Positions 19,922 through 26,366 of a stretch of 28,914 nucleotides of DNA are shown piece after piece. The notes beneath the pieces were generated by a model. The model was given only the letters and a program-made list of their open reading frames with translations, did no database searches and had not been told where the DNA came from. The translations under genes and the position numbers were made by a program. Position 1 is the stretch's first letter; every line of letters begins with the position of its first letter. The DNA is taken from positions 1 through 28,914 of the IMG/VR virus record IMGVR_UViG_3300037119_005840; one strand, 5' to 3'. Source of the stretch: a virus.

Positions 19922-21203
19922 GTTCGCGCCGCTGCCCGCGTGGTTCGCAAAGGTAGCCTCCCGACGCAAACCCGCGCGCGCCGAGGCGTTGCCGGAAGAA
20001 CCGATCGCCGAGGGCGGTCGCAACGCCGCGCTCACGTCGCTCGCGGGAACGATGCGGCGCCGCGGGATGGGTGTGGCCGAGATCGAGGCGGCATTGTTGG
20101 TCACGAATGCGACCCGGTGCAAGCCCCCTCTCCCGGACCGCGACATACACACAATCGCGACCAGCGTCGGGCGCTATGACCCGGAGGAGCCGATCGTTCC
20201 CGCGGCCGTGCCCACGGTCATCGTCGTGCCGAGCAACGACCTGCCCTGGACATCGCCCGGCGAAGAGGCCGGAGCCGACGAGGACGAGGACGCGATCGTT
20301 TCCGACATCCTGTACCCGGGGTCCAAGACGTTGTGCATCTCGTTGCCGAAGGTCGGGAAGTCCACGTTCGCTGTCGGGATGTGCGCGGCGATCCGGAACG
20401 CGAAACGGTTCCTGGAGCGCGCGGTCGAACCCGCGAACATCCTGTACCTAACCGAGGAGCCGCGCTCGACGTTCCAGGCAACGATGGCGCGTGCAGGCAT
20501 CGAAGAGCATGACCCCGGTTTCCAGTACCTGCGCCGGGGGATGGCCGGAGTGGCCGGTGTGTCGTGGCCCAAGATCGTGGCCGCGGTCGTTGGCCGCGCC
20601 ACGGACATCGGGGCCGAGCTGGTCGTGGTCGACGTGCTGCACCGTTGGGCGGGGTTTCAAGACGGCGGGGAGAACGCCTCGGACAAGGTCAACGAGGCGA
20701 TCACCGAGTTGACGCCGCTGTCGGAGGCCGGTATCGCGGTGCTGATTCTGGCGCACTCACCGTGGGGGTTGAAGCGGGTGAGGGGGAGCACCGACATCTT
20801 CGGCGCCGTCGATGACGGGTGGTTCCTCGACGGCGAGGCCGGTTCGAGCATGTCGCGGGAGCTGAAGTGGATCGGGGGTCGACATGAGCCGAAGGAGGCC
20901 CGCAGCGCTTTCCGGTTGAACGCGGACGGGCAGATCGAGTACCAGGGGAATCAGAACGCCGAGAGTGCGTCCAAGACCTCGGCGGTGATCGATACGGTCC
21001 TGTGGTTCGGCAAGCCGTCCTCGACCCTCGAGGTCGCCGACCACCTCGAGTGGAACGAGCGCACGGCACGGCGCTGGCTGGACCGCGCCGCCAAGCAGGG
21101 GTGGATCGGGCACGACACCGGAGAGCACGGGGAGTACCTCTGGAGGAAGCGCCGGAGGTTCGAATATGTCTACGAACCCAAGCACGTACCCGGTACGGGA
21201 TGA
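19914..21203 (+). CDS. PriCT plus RepA-like helicase/ATPase
   Basis: The 429-residue product starts MDEFAPLPAWFAKVASR, which is the usual end of a prim-pol domain, then has a PriCT-1-like module (GGRNAALTSLAGTMRRRGMG ... LPDRDIHTIATSVGRYDP). A RepA/DnaB-like AAA_25 ATPase follows: Walker A SLPKVGKSTFAVG, LYLTEEPRSTFQ, Walker B ELVVVDVLHRW and ILAHSPWGLKR. The last ~70 residues look like a winged helix (SSTLEVADHLEWNERTARRW). It is probably the replicative helicase. ATG 19914 overlaps the prim-pol stop by 8 bases in the +1 frame. The palindrome CGTACCCGGTACG lies in its last codons. Confidence 0.85.
   Translation: MDEFAPLPAWFAKVASRRKPARAEALPEEPIAEGGRNAALTSLAGTMRRRGMGVAEIEAALLVTNATRCKPPLPDRDIHTIATSVGRYDPEEPIVPAAVPTVIVVPSNDLPWTSPGEEAGADEDEDAIVSDILYPGSKTLCISLPKVGKSTFAVGMCAAIRNAKRFLERAVEPANILYLTEEPRSTFQATMARAGIEEHDPGFQYLRRGMAGVAGVSWPKIVAAVVGRATDIGAELVVVDVLHRWAGFQDGGENASDKVNEAITELTPLSEAGIAVLILAHSPWGLKRVRGSTDIFGAVDDGWFLDGEAGSSMSRELKWIGGRHEPKEARSAFRLNADGQIEYQGNQNAESASKTSAVIDTVLWFGKPSSTLEVADHLEWNERTARRWLDRAAKQGWIGHDTGEHGEYLWRKRRRFEYVYEPKHVPGTG
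21185..21197. promoter_or_regulatory. Third palindrome CGTACCCGGTACG
   Basis: This 13-bp site differs from those at 3919 and 7217 only at the centre (C for T). It lies in the last codons of the helicase gene, 14 bases before the tandem repeats at 21212. A binding site of the same protein is likely. Confidence 0.45.
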
Positions 21204-21211
21204 TCTTGTGA

Positions 21212-21256
21212 GTGTCCTAAGTGTCCTATGTGTCCTATGTGTCCTACGTGTCCGAT
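21212..21256 (+). repeat. Five tandem 9-bp repeats (GTGTCCTAN), iteron-like
   Basis: Units are GTGTCCTAA, GTGTCCTAT, GTGTCCTAT, GTGTCCTAC and GTGTCCGAT, head to tail. A further GTGTCCTAT is at 21327-21335 and an inverted ACGTAGGACA at 21416-21425. The 263 bases 21204-21466 hold no convincing gene: two open frames exist, but they encode the repeat as VSYVSY and lack ribosome-binding sites. Position right after primase and helicase genes suggests a replication origin with iterons. Confidence 0.65.
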
Positions 21257-21258
21257 GC

Positions 21259-21276
21259 ATCCCCCGGATGGGGGAT
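21259..21276. other. Short stem-loop next to the tandem repeats
   Basis: ATCCCCC (21259-21265) pairs with GGGGGAT (21270-21276) around GGAT. No T-tract follows, so a terminator is less likely than a structural part of the repeat region. A G-run (GGGGGG, 21282-21287) follows. Confidence 0.4.
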
Positions 21277-21466
21277 CAAACGGGGGGATTCGTGTGTGCG
21301 GCCCTCTAGAGTGTCACCTGTCTTTGGTGTCCTATGTGAAGACCCGAAGAGGGCCGGAGGCACCCCCATGTTGCTTTCCAGGGGAATGGAGTTGCGTCGC
21401 TAAGGCACACCGGACACGTAGGACAGGTGTGTACCCCCGCGCGAGGCAGATCGAGAAAGGGAGACG

Positions 21467-21643
21467 ATGAGTGAGGGAGATCGGCAGGTTCTGGAGCGGG
21501 CGGTGGTGATCCTCGAGGGGATCGCCGCAGCCCCGCTGCTGAAGGGCGCGGGCCGTGTGGAGCGCAGCGCCTGGAACCGGGAGAGGTACCGCGCCGAGAT
21601 CGCCGCGGCGAAGGTTCGGTTCCTCCTGGAGGTGGCGGCGTAG
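21467..21643 (+). CDS. Small helical protein (58 aa)
   Basis: The product starts MSEGDRQVLERAVVILEGIA and continues with APLLKGAGRVERSAWNRERY and a second helix. AAAGGGAG is placed well before ATG 21467, the first gene after the repeat region. No family is recognised. Confidence 0.65.
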   Translation: MSEGDRQVLERAVVILEGIAAAPLLKGAGRVERSAWNRERYRAEIAAAKVRFLLEVAA

Positions 21644-21647
21644 GTAG

Positions 21648-21676
21648 TTGAGCGTGTCACCCGTTCCTGTTACGGT
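21648..21676 (+). promoter_or_regulatory. Best promoter in window: TTGAGC-17-TACGGT, extended -10
   Basis: A -35 TTGAGC (21648-21653) is separated by exactly 17 bases from -10 TACGGT (21671-21676), which is preceded by TGT to give the extended form. It lies 28 bases before ATG 21705 and should drive the long small-gene chain. Confidence 0.65.
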
Positions 21677-21704
21677 ACATATCCGAGCGAGCAAGGAGAG
21701 GCGT

Positions 21705-21902
21705 ATGGAGACCTGGGTGTACCTCGACCGGAGCACCGGCCGACGGGTGTCGGTGACCTCCGGGACGCGGCGGATCGCCAACCTGCAGTTGCTGGCGTGG
21801 CGCCAGCGGCAGCGCCGGGGCGGACGGCCGGATATCAGCTTTGAGCAACTCCAGGCGTTCACGGTCGTGCCGCTGGCGCAGGCGCGGAGGCGGCGGGCAT
21901 GA
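21705..21902 (+). CDS. Small basic protein
   Basis: The 65-residue product (METWVYLDRSTGRRVSVTSG...) is Arg-rich, with a basic helix region LAWRQRQRRGGRP. AAGGAGAG lies just before the ATG. It is the first gene of the chain driven by the 21648 promoter. Nucleic-acid binding is possible by charge only. Confidence 0.65.
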   Translation: METWVYLDRSTGRRVSVTSGTRRIANLQLLAWRQRQRRGGRPDISFEQLQAFTVVPLAQARRRRA

Positions 21903-22042
21903 TCTGGGTGCGGATCTCCTACCAGGACGCCGACGGGTACCTCCGCGAGTTGGTCACCGAGCTGCCCGCCGAGGCGGGGCAATCCTCGATCGAGTCGCTG
22001 TTGCCGGTGGGCGCCCGGTTCCGGTACGCGGTGGCGGCATGA
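21899..22042 (+). CDS. Small hypothetical protein (47 aa)
   Basis: The product reads MIWVRISYQDADGYLRELVT and continues to RFRYAVAA, beta-like in character. ATG 21899 overlaps the upstream stop as ATGA and its own stop overlaps the next ATG the same way. No family is recognised. Confidence 0.6.
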   Translation: MIWVRISYQDADGYLRELVTELPAEAGQSSIESLLPVGARFRYAVAA

Positions 22043-22212
22043 CGAAACTGCGCGTCAACAAGAACGAGGCCCGCACCGACGGGCTGTGGTGGGAGATCGA
22101 GCAGATCAACGACGAGACTTCTGCTGTCGTAATCGCGCGGTTCCTATTGCGCTCCGATGCGAACGCGTTCGTGCGGATGATGCAAGAGCTGGTCGGGTGG
22201 GAGGCGGCATGA
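22039..22212 (+). CDS. Small hypothetical protein (57 aa)
   Basis: The product (MTKLRVNKNEARTDGLWWEI...) has a strand-helix pattern with a C-terminal helix ANAFVRMMQELVGWE. Both ends overlap neighbours as ATGA. No family is recognised. Confidence 0.6.
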   Translation: MTKLRVNKNEARTDGLWWEIEQINDETSAVVIARFLLRSDANAFVRMMQELVGWEAA

Positions 22213-22478
22213 ACGAGTACGAGATCCTGCGGGTGGCGGTGCGGTCGGGAAACAGCTACGACCTGGACGCCCGGCAGTCCGAGGTCGAGCGCTACATCTA
22301 CGGTCGGCACTTCGTGCTGGACCGGGTGCCGCAGGCCGAAACGGATCCGCGCAAGCCGATGCACGATCTGTTCATCCTGGTCGAGGCGCATTACGCCCAG
22401 GCCATCATCGATCGACTCGCGTCGGGGCTGATCTTCGCCCGGCGCACCGAGGCAGAAGGGCTGGTGAGGGGACTGTGA
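22209..22478 (+). CDS. Hypothetical protein (89 aa)
   Basis: The product starts MNEYEILRVAVRSGNSYDLD and has ALTERNATING strand and helix character, ending in a helix with RRTEAEGLVRGL. It overlaps its neighbours by 4 bases on both sides. No motif is recognised. Confidence 0.65.
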   Translation: MNEYEILRVAVRSGNSYDLDARQSEVERYIYGRHFVLDRVPQAETDPRKPMHDLFILVEAHYAQAIIDRLASGLIFARRTEAEGLVRGL

Positions 22479-22780
22479 GCGTGGAGCTGCGGGAGGCGTA
22501 CGAAACGATCCGGGATCCGGGCCGGTGGTGCCAGCGTGAGATCCGGGTGGTAGACGCCATCACCGGGCTGGAGCGATTCTGCGCGTCGGGCATCGTCGCG
22601 ACGAAGAACGTCCCGGCGCTGGAGATGCATCGACTGAACGAAGTCGCGCGCGAGCTGTTCCCGATGTCTGCGGGACCGGGAGGGTTCGGGTCGGTCGTGT
22701 GGGTCAACGACGTGCTGGGACACGAAGCGGTTCTGCAGGTCTTCGAGAAGGTGCTGGCGGAAGAAGGGATGCCCGGATGA
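22475..22780 (+). CDS. Hypothetical protein (101 aa)
   Basis: The product (MSVELREAYETIRDPGRWCQ...) includes REIRVVDAITGLERFCASG and a helical C-terminus LGHEAVLQVFEKVLAEEG. The C-terminal GSVVWVNDVLGHEAVLQVF recurs in my memory of small phage proteins of unknown function. GTG 22475 overlaps the upstream stop as GTGA. Confidence 0.65.
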   Translation: MSVELREAYETIRDPGRWCQREIRVVDAITGLERFCASGIVATKNVPALEMHRLNEVARELFPMSAGPGGFGSVVWVNDVLGHEAVLQVFEKVLAEEGMPG

Positions 22781-23148
22781 TCGCGTGGTGGTGGGTAGCG
22801 GTGGTGGGGCTGGTCATGCTGTTCTTCGGGTTCCTGATCTCCAGCGTTGCGGCCGCGGCGGGGGCGGTGAGTCGCGAGGAGGAGTACGAGGCCGACCTCG
22901 CGGCGCTGCAGCGCCGGGGCAAGCTCCAGCTCTATGACCAGGACGCGTCCGTGGAAGAAGACGCGCTGGAGTTCTCGCAGCGGATGGTCTCGGAGCTGGC
23001 CCAGCAGGTCGGCGCGTTGCGGTCGGTGTGCTACGAGGCGGTCGCGTGGTTGGAGTCGCGGCCGGATCTCACCGAGGGGGATGCCGCAACCTCGACGCGC
23101 ATCCGCGCAGTGCTCGAGGACATCGAGGCCGAGGAGGAGTCCCGGTGA
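22777..23148 (+). CDS. Membrane-anchored protein with helical cytoplasmic tail
   Basis: The 123-residue product has one N-terminal hydrophobic segment (WWWVAVVGLVMLFFGFLISS), followed by a long charged helical region (YEADLAALQRRGKLQLYDQD, then EFSQRMVSELAQQVGALRSV) and an acidic end. It would be a bitopic inner-membrane protein. No family is recognised. ATG 22777 overlaps the upstream stop. Confidence 0.65.
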   Translation: MIAWWWVAVVGLVMLFFGFLISSVAAAAGAVSREEEYEADLAALQRRGKLQLYDQDASVEEDALEFSQRMVSELAQQVGALRSVCYEAVAWLESRPDLTEGDAATSTRIRAVLEDIEAEEESR

Positions 23149-23303
23149 ACCACGAACACGTTCCTGAGCCGGATGCGTGGGCGCGGCGGGTGTTCGACAT
23201 CTGCGCCTGCGGGGCGGTGCGTCGACACAGCACCTGGGAGGGCACGAAGCTCGATCGGCCGGATGCGTGGCATGTCTGTGCGCTGTGTCGGGTTGCGGTA
23301 TGA
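23145..23303 (+). CDS. Small zinc-ribbon-like protein (52 aa)
   Basis: The product contains FDICACGAVRRHSTWEGTKL and a second Cys pair, HVCALCRVAV. The two CxC/CxxC sites with a central His-Trp stretch look like a zinc ribbon of the kind seen repeatedly in this window. GTG 23145 overlaps the upstream stop as GTGA. Confidence 0.65.
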   Translation: MNHEHVPEPDAWARRVFDICACGAVRRHSTWEGTKLDRPDAWHVCALCRVAV

Positions 23304-23491
23304 GGTCGCGGGCCGAGCGGAAGCAGCGCCGGGCGGATGTGCGCCTCGTGCGCCGCGCGACCGAGGGAGGTGCGGGCGGGATCCCGCTGCTGAAGCTCTG
23401 GCAGGACTGGCCGTTCGAGGGGGACAACCCGTACGCGAACAAGATCGCCGAGGTCAAGGAGGCGCAGAAGAGACTGGAGGAAGCACGATGA
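23300..23491 (+). CDS. Small basic protein (63 aa)
   Basis: The product starts MRSRAERKQRRADVRLVRRA and ends in a helix EVKEAQKRLEEAR. The N-terminus is strongly basic. ATG 23300 and the next ATG both overlap as ATGA. No family is recognised. Confidence 0.6.
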   Translation: MRSRAERKQRRADVRLVRRATEGGAGGIPLLKLWQDWPFEGDNPYANKIAEVKEAQKRLEEAR

Positions 23492-23703
23492 GCACACGAG
23501 TCAGGAACGCACCGAAGGGTGAGCGGACGGTCTATGTCGACCACGGCATCTGGCAGGACGGGGAGCGGATCCACGTCACGATCCTCGGGGACAACGGCGG
23601 GCACTTCTCGCTGAAGGAGCACAACACCGATCCGTACTGGGACCGGATGTTCAAGGTGTACCGACAGATCCTGATCGACCAAGGCCGGTGGATCGAGCTG
23701 TGA
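23488..23703 (+). CDS. Hypothetical protein (71 aa)
   Basis: The product (MSTRVRNAPKGERTVYVDHG...) is beta-like at the start (IWQDGERIHVTILGDNGGHF) and helical at the end. GGAGGAAG precedes the ATG. No family is recognised. Confidence 0.65.
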   Translation: MSTRVRNAPKGERTVYVDHGIWQDGERIHVTILGDNGGHFSLKEHNTDPYWDRMFKVYRQILIDQGRWIEL

Positions 23704-23852
23704 GCTGGCCGGACTTCATGCTCGGGCTGCTGGCGGGGTTCCTGCTGGCCGTGTGGGTGGCGGGGTCGGTGCTGCTGCACGAGGAGCACAAGACGAAGCG
23801 CGCTCGAGCACGGCGGCGGCATCCTGCGGGAAAGAACGGGGGCGAGTGGTGA
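23700..23852 (+). CDS. Small membrane protein (50 aa)
   Basis: The product has one hydrophobic helix (FMLGLLAGFLLAVWVAGSVL) followed by a basic tail (EEHKTKRARARRRHPAGKNG), predicting a cytoplasmic C-terminus. GTG 23700 overlaps the upstream TGA as GTGA. No family is recognised. Confidence 0.6.
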   Translation: MSWPDFMLGLLAGFLLAVWVAGSVLLHEEHKTKRARARRRHPAGKNGGEW

Positions 23853-23941
23853 TTCTGTTGTCGATCGCGATTGCGGGTACGTGGTTCCGCCTCGGGTGGG
23901 AAGTCAGGGCCATGCTCGAGCGTCGTCGGGGGTCGGAGTGA
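23849..23941 (+). CDS. Very small protein (30 aa), possible membrane helix
   Basis: The product reads MILLSIAIAGTWFRLGWEVR and then AMLERRRGSE. The hydrophobic start may insert in the membrane. GTG 23849 overlaps the stop of the previous gene as GTGA and its stop overlaps the next GTG. The tight overlaps support it, but its size keeps the call low. Confidence 0.4.
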   Translation: MILLSIAIAGTWFRLGWEVRAMLERRRGSE

Positions 23942-24378
23942 AGCGGATCGAGTACCGGTTCGAGAAGGAGCTGCCGCCGGGGCCGTGGGACGGCGAGCCG
24001 GACAAGGTGCAGTGGCCGGATGCGGCAACCGGACTTGCGTGCATGATCCGGCGTGGGCCGACGGGTGCGTGGTGCGGCTACGTCGGTGTGGACGAGTCCC
24101 ACCCGCTGCACGGTCGGGGCTACTCGGGCGTCGATGTCGAGGTGCACGGCGGGCTGACGTATGCCGCTGCGTGTGACGGGGACGAGACCGGTATCTGTCA
24201 CGTCGTCGATCCGGGTGACCCGGACCCGGCGTGGTGGTTCGGGTTTGATTGCGGGCATGCGTTCGACCTGGTCCCGCTGATGCCGGTGCCGGGGGATCCG
24301 GGTGTCTACCGGGATCAGGCATATGTCACCGCCGAGGTGCAGCGGCTGGCGCTGCAGATTGCGGGCAGTGGTTGGTGA
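23938..24378 (+). CDS. Conserved phage/bacterial hypothetical protein
   Basis: The 146-residue product contains WCGYVGVDESHPLHGRGYSG, VDVEVHGGLTYAA and WWFGFDCGHAFDLVPLM, followed by YRDQAYVTAEVQRLALQI. This ordered set is familiar from a widespread hypothetical family in phages and bacteria, and the FDC-x-H-x-x-D-x-x-P motif is its most constant part. No activity is known to me. GTG 23938 overlaps the upstream stop as GTGA. Confidence 0.75.
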   Translation: MKRIEYRFEKELPPGPWDGEPDKVQWPDAATGLACMIRRGPTGAWCGYVGVDESHPLHGRGYSGVDVEVHGGLTYAAACDGDETGICHVVDPGDPDPAWWFGFDCGHAFDLVPLMPVPGDPGVYRDQAYVTAEVQRLALQIAGSGW

Positions 24379-24488
24379 TGCTGGTGTACCGGTTCTGGGC
24401 ACGCATCGCGCGGATCAAGTTCTGGTTCTACTTCCGTACCGCGCGCGGCAAGGCCGATCGTCGGGGGGAGAGCCGTGAACCGAACTGA
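24378..24488 (+). CDS. Very small basic aromatic protein (36 aa)
   Basis: The product starts MLVYRFWARIARIKFWFYFR and ends with a basic tail. It is amphipathic with many aromatic residues and could bind membrane or nucleic acid. ATG 24378 shares its A with the upstream TGA. Small size keeps confidence modest. Confidence 0.45.
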   Translation: MLVYRFWARIARIKFWFYFRTARGKADRRGESREPN

Positions 24489-24660
24489 GCGGGAGTTCAA
24501 TCAGCTCTGGGGGGATCTTGCGGTCTACAACGCCGAGGTCGCGCGCGGGATCATTCACACCGCGGTGTGGGATTCCAAGATGGAGCAGAAGCAGGCCGCC
24601 TACAACGCGTGGATCTCTGAGCCGCGACCGCGGCGCTGGTGGAAGGGGGGCAGCGGGTGA
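24475..24660 (+). CDS. Small helical protein (61 aa)
   Basis: The product (MNRTEREFNQLWGDLAVYNA...) is helical with a basic Trp-containing C-terminus (PRPRRWWKGGSG). GTG 24475 overlaps the previous gene by 14 bases, and GGGGGGAGAG lies upstream. No family is recognised. Confidence 0.6.
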   Translation: MNRTEREFNQLWGDLAVYNAEVARGIIHTAVWDSKMEQKQAAYNAWISEPRPRRWWKGGSG

Positions 24661-24947
24661 ATACTTCGTGTGTGGCAATCGTGCAGGTGGAGTGTCCGAC
24701 GTGCGGGGTGTTGAAGGTGGTCCCGCGGCTGATCTCGGTCGACGTCGCCGAGCTGGAGATTCGATTCGAGTGTCCGCAGTGCGGGACGAGTATCCGCCAG
24801 AAGGTGGATGACGAAACCGTCGACCTGCTCGAGCGGGCCGGTGCGGTCATGATCCGGCCGCCGATGGTGCGGAGACCGATCACGACCGATGACCTAATCG
24901 AGTTTCACGAGCACATCGAGGACGAGATCCGGGAGCTGCTGCGATGA
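24657..24947 (+). CDS. Zinc-ribbon protein (96 aa)
   Basis: Two CxxC pairs, VECPTCGVLK and FECPQCGTSI, are 29 residues apart and form a clear zinc ribbon. A helical acidic C-terminus follows (LIEFHEHIEDEIRELLR). Ribbons like this often bind nucleic acid or polymerase; that is inference. GTG 24657 overlaps the upstream stop as GTGA. Confidence 0.72.
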   Translation: MNTSCVAIVQVECPTCGVLKVVPRLISVDVAELEIRFECPQCGTSIRQKVDDETVDLLERAGAVMIRPPMVRRPITTDDLIEFHEHIEDEIRELLR

Positions 24948-25255
24948 CTGATGCGCGTGCGGTCATCGTCGGCGGGATCGATTCGATGGCGTGGTTGGTG
25001 AACCACTCGCACTCCCATGACGAGCGCCTCCGGTGGGAGGCGCTGTTGCAGGCGGCGGGGGAGGACCGGGTCGCGGCGATCAAGGAGCTGGACCGGACGC
25101 TCGCCGAACTCAAGCGGGTGCGCGAGGCGTACGCGGCGGCCGAGGAAGTGTTGTCGGGCTACAACGTCGACTGGGACCGGCCGACCGCGCTGGGTCCGGC
25201 GATCCGGCGGTTGGATCGCGCGCGTGCGGAGCTGCGGGTGTGGTCGGATGTCTGA
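24944..25255 (+). CDS. Helical hypothetical protein (103 aa)
   Basis: The product (MTDARAVIVGGIDSMAWLVN...) has a His-rich NHSHSHDERLRWEALLQ stretch and a coiled-coil-like middle (AAIKELDRTLAELKRVREAY). ATG 24944 overlaps the upstream stop as ATGA. No family is recognised. Confidence 0.65.
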   Translation: MTDARAVIVGGIDSMAWLVNHSHSHDERLRWEALLQAAGEDRVAAIKELDRTLAELKRVREAYAAAEEVLSGYNVDWDRPTALGPAIRRLDRARAELRVWSDV

Positions 25256-25700
25256 GGCGGTGCACGAGGCGCTCGAACGGTTGGAGGCAACGCTCGCGGA
25301 GGACTTCGACTCCGGTAGCACCGAAGCTATCGCGGAGGCTAAGGCGATCGTCGCGCCCGCGTTCGAGGAGCACCGCCGCATTCTTGACGAACTCCAACAG
25401 GCTCAGGGGAATCTCGTTGCTGCGAACTTGGATCGGGACGCCCTGCGCTACGAACTCCAACAGGCCCAGAACGGTCTGCGACTGGGCGACCTGCAAGTCG
25501 AAGCCCTCCGCACCGAACTCCAACAGGCCCGGGACCGCCTCCGCGAGAAGCGCCGGGTGAACGATGCGTTGGGTGAGGAACTCCAGCGGGTGAAGGCCGC
25601 GCTATCCCGCCACCATGCGGAGTACACACACGGTCCCGGCGCGAGTTGTCCGGTGTGTCAGACGGACCTGCGGATCCCCGAAGGGCTGTTGGGCGCGTGA
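25248..25700 (+). CDS. Coiled-coil protein with 21-residue repeats and CxxC end
   Basis: The 150-residue product is almost fully helical. Three copies of ELQQA(Q/R) are spaced by 21 residues, a multiple of seven, so they fall in register in a coiled coil (LDELQQAQGNL, RYELQQAQNGL, RTELQQARDRL). The C-terminus has ASCPVCQTDL. ATG 25248 overlaps the previous gene by 8 bases. It probably oligomerises. No function is known. Confidence 0.7.
   Translation: MSEAVHEALERLEATLAEDFDSGSTEAIAEAKAIVAPAFEEHRRILDELQQAQGNLVAANLDRDALRYELQQAQNGLRLGDLQVEALRTELQQARDRLREKRRVNDALGEELQRVKAALSRHHAEYTHGPGASCPVCQTDLRIPEGLLGA
25389..25528 (+). repeat. Three 63-bp-spaced copies of GAACTCCAACAGGC
   Basis: Identical 14-mers start at 25389, 25452 and 25515. 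They encode the ELQQA repeats of the coiled-coil protein. The near-identity at DNA level suggests recent internal duplication. Confidence 0.8.
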
Positions 25701-25858
25701 GGATCGCGATCGCAACCGGGGTAACCGCGATGCTGCTCGGGCTGGTCGTGTTCACCGCAACGGATCGGGAGGCACCGTTTGAGCGGGTGGCGGCCGCGGC
25801 GGTGCTGTTCGGGGTTATTGTCGGAGGGTTGGTGTTGCTGTGGACGTGGGCGCTCTAG
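25697..25858 (+). CDS. Two-helix membrane protein (53 aa)
   Basis: Two hydrophobic segments, IAIATGVTAMLLGLVVFTAT and AAAAVLFGVIVGGLVLLWTW, flank a short loop TDREAPFERV, a hairpin topology. Size and topology are holin-like, and a lysozyme-like gene lies about 2.2 kb downstream, but other membrane roles are as likely. GTG 25697 overlaps the upstream stop as GTGA. Confidence 0.6.
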   Translation: MRIAIATGVTAMLLGLVVFTATDREAPFERVAAAAVLFGVIVGGLVLLWTWAL

Positions 25859-26112
25859 GAACGGTCGTGTTCGACGAGGTGATCGCGCCGGTCGTTCGGA
25901 TCGAGATGCGGAATCGGTCCTTCGTCGTGACCGCACAGATATCCGGGCCGGTGGCTGAGCGTGCTGAGGGGATGCACATGTGTCGGCTGCATGGATCGGA
26001 CGGTTCGGTCGTGATGACCGATGAGGTCTGGTCGGGATGGCCCGCGGTCTATGCGGGGGACACGTTGCAGTTCTCCTTCGCCGCGGAACCGCTGAGACAG
26101 GAGCTGGAATGA
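25840..26112 (+). CDS. Hypothetical protein (90 aa)
   Basis: The product (MDVGALGTVVFDEVIAPVVR...) is mainly beta-like and contains HMCRLHGSDGSVVM. GTG 25840 overlaps the membrane gene by 19 bases, and GGAGGG lies about 10 bases upstream. No family is recognised. Confidence 0.6.
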   Translation: MDVGALGTVVFDEVIAPVVRIEMRNRSFVVTAQISGPVAERAEGMHMCRLHGSDGSVVMTDEVWSGWPAVYAGDTLQFSFAAEPLRQELE

Positions 26113-26366
26113 GCAAGACGCTGGGAGAGATGATTGCTGTCGCGGAGGGGCGTCTCGAGCGGGTGTTGACCTCAGAGGAGATCGAGATCGTCGGTCGGAT
26201 GCTGGACGCGGAGAAGTCCGAGGACGAGATCCTCGAGGTGTTGGGTCCGGAGGAGGAAGAGGTCGTGATCCCCGCTGATGACGAACTCGAGACCTACCGG
26301 TACGAGGGATCGCCCGCCGGGGGCGTGATCCCGATACCGCCCGCTGCTCCGGAGGACGTTGCATGA
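26109..26366 (+). CDS. Acidic hypothetical protein (85 aa)
   Basis: The product starts MSKTLGEMIAVAEGRLERVL and becomes very acidic (LGPEEEEVVIPADDELETYR), ending Pro/Ala-rich. The start resembles a helical pair. ATG 26109 overlaps the upstream stop as ATGA. No family is recognised. Confidence 0.65.
   Translation: MSKTLGEMIAVAEGRLERVLTSEEIEIVGRMLDAEKSEDEILEVLGPEEEEVVIPADDELETYRYEGSPAGGVIPIPPAAPEDVA

Noticed and set aside
21212-21335. CRISPR-like array
   Set aside because: The 9-bp units are directly tandem with no spacers, and no cas operon is present; the Cas4/RecB-like gene here belongs to the phage recombination set.
21221-21470. Two open frames of 60 and 80 codons through the tandem repeats
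   Set aside because: They have no ribosome-binding site, translate the repeat as VSYVSY or CPMCPT and overlap each other; a repeat region explains them better.
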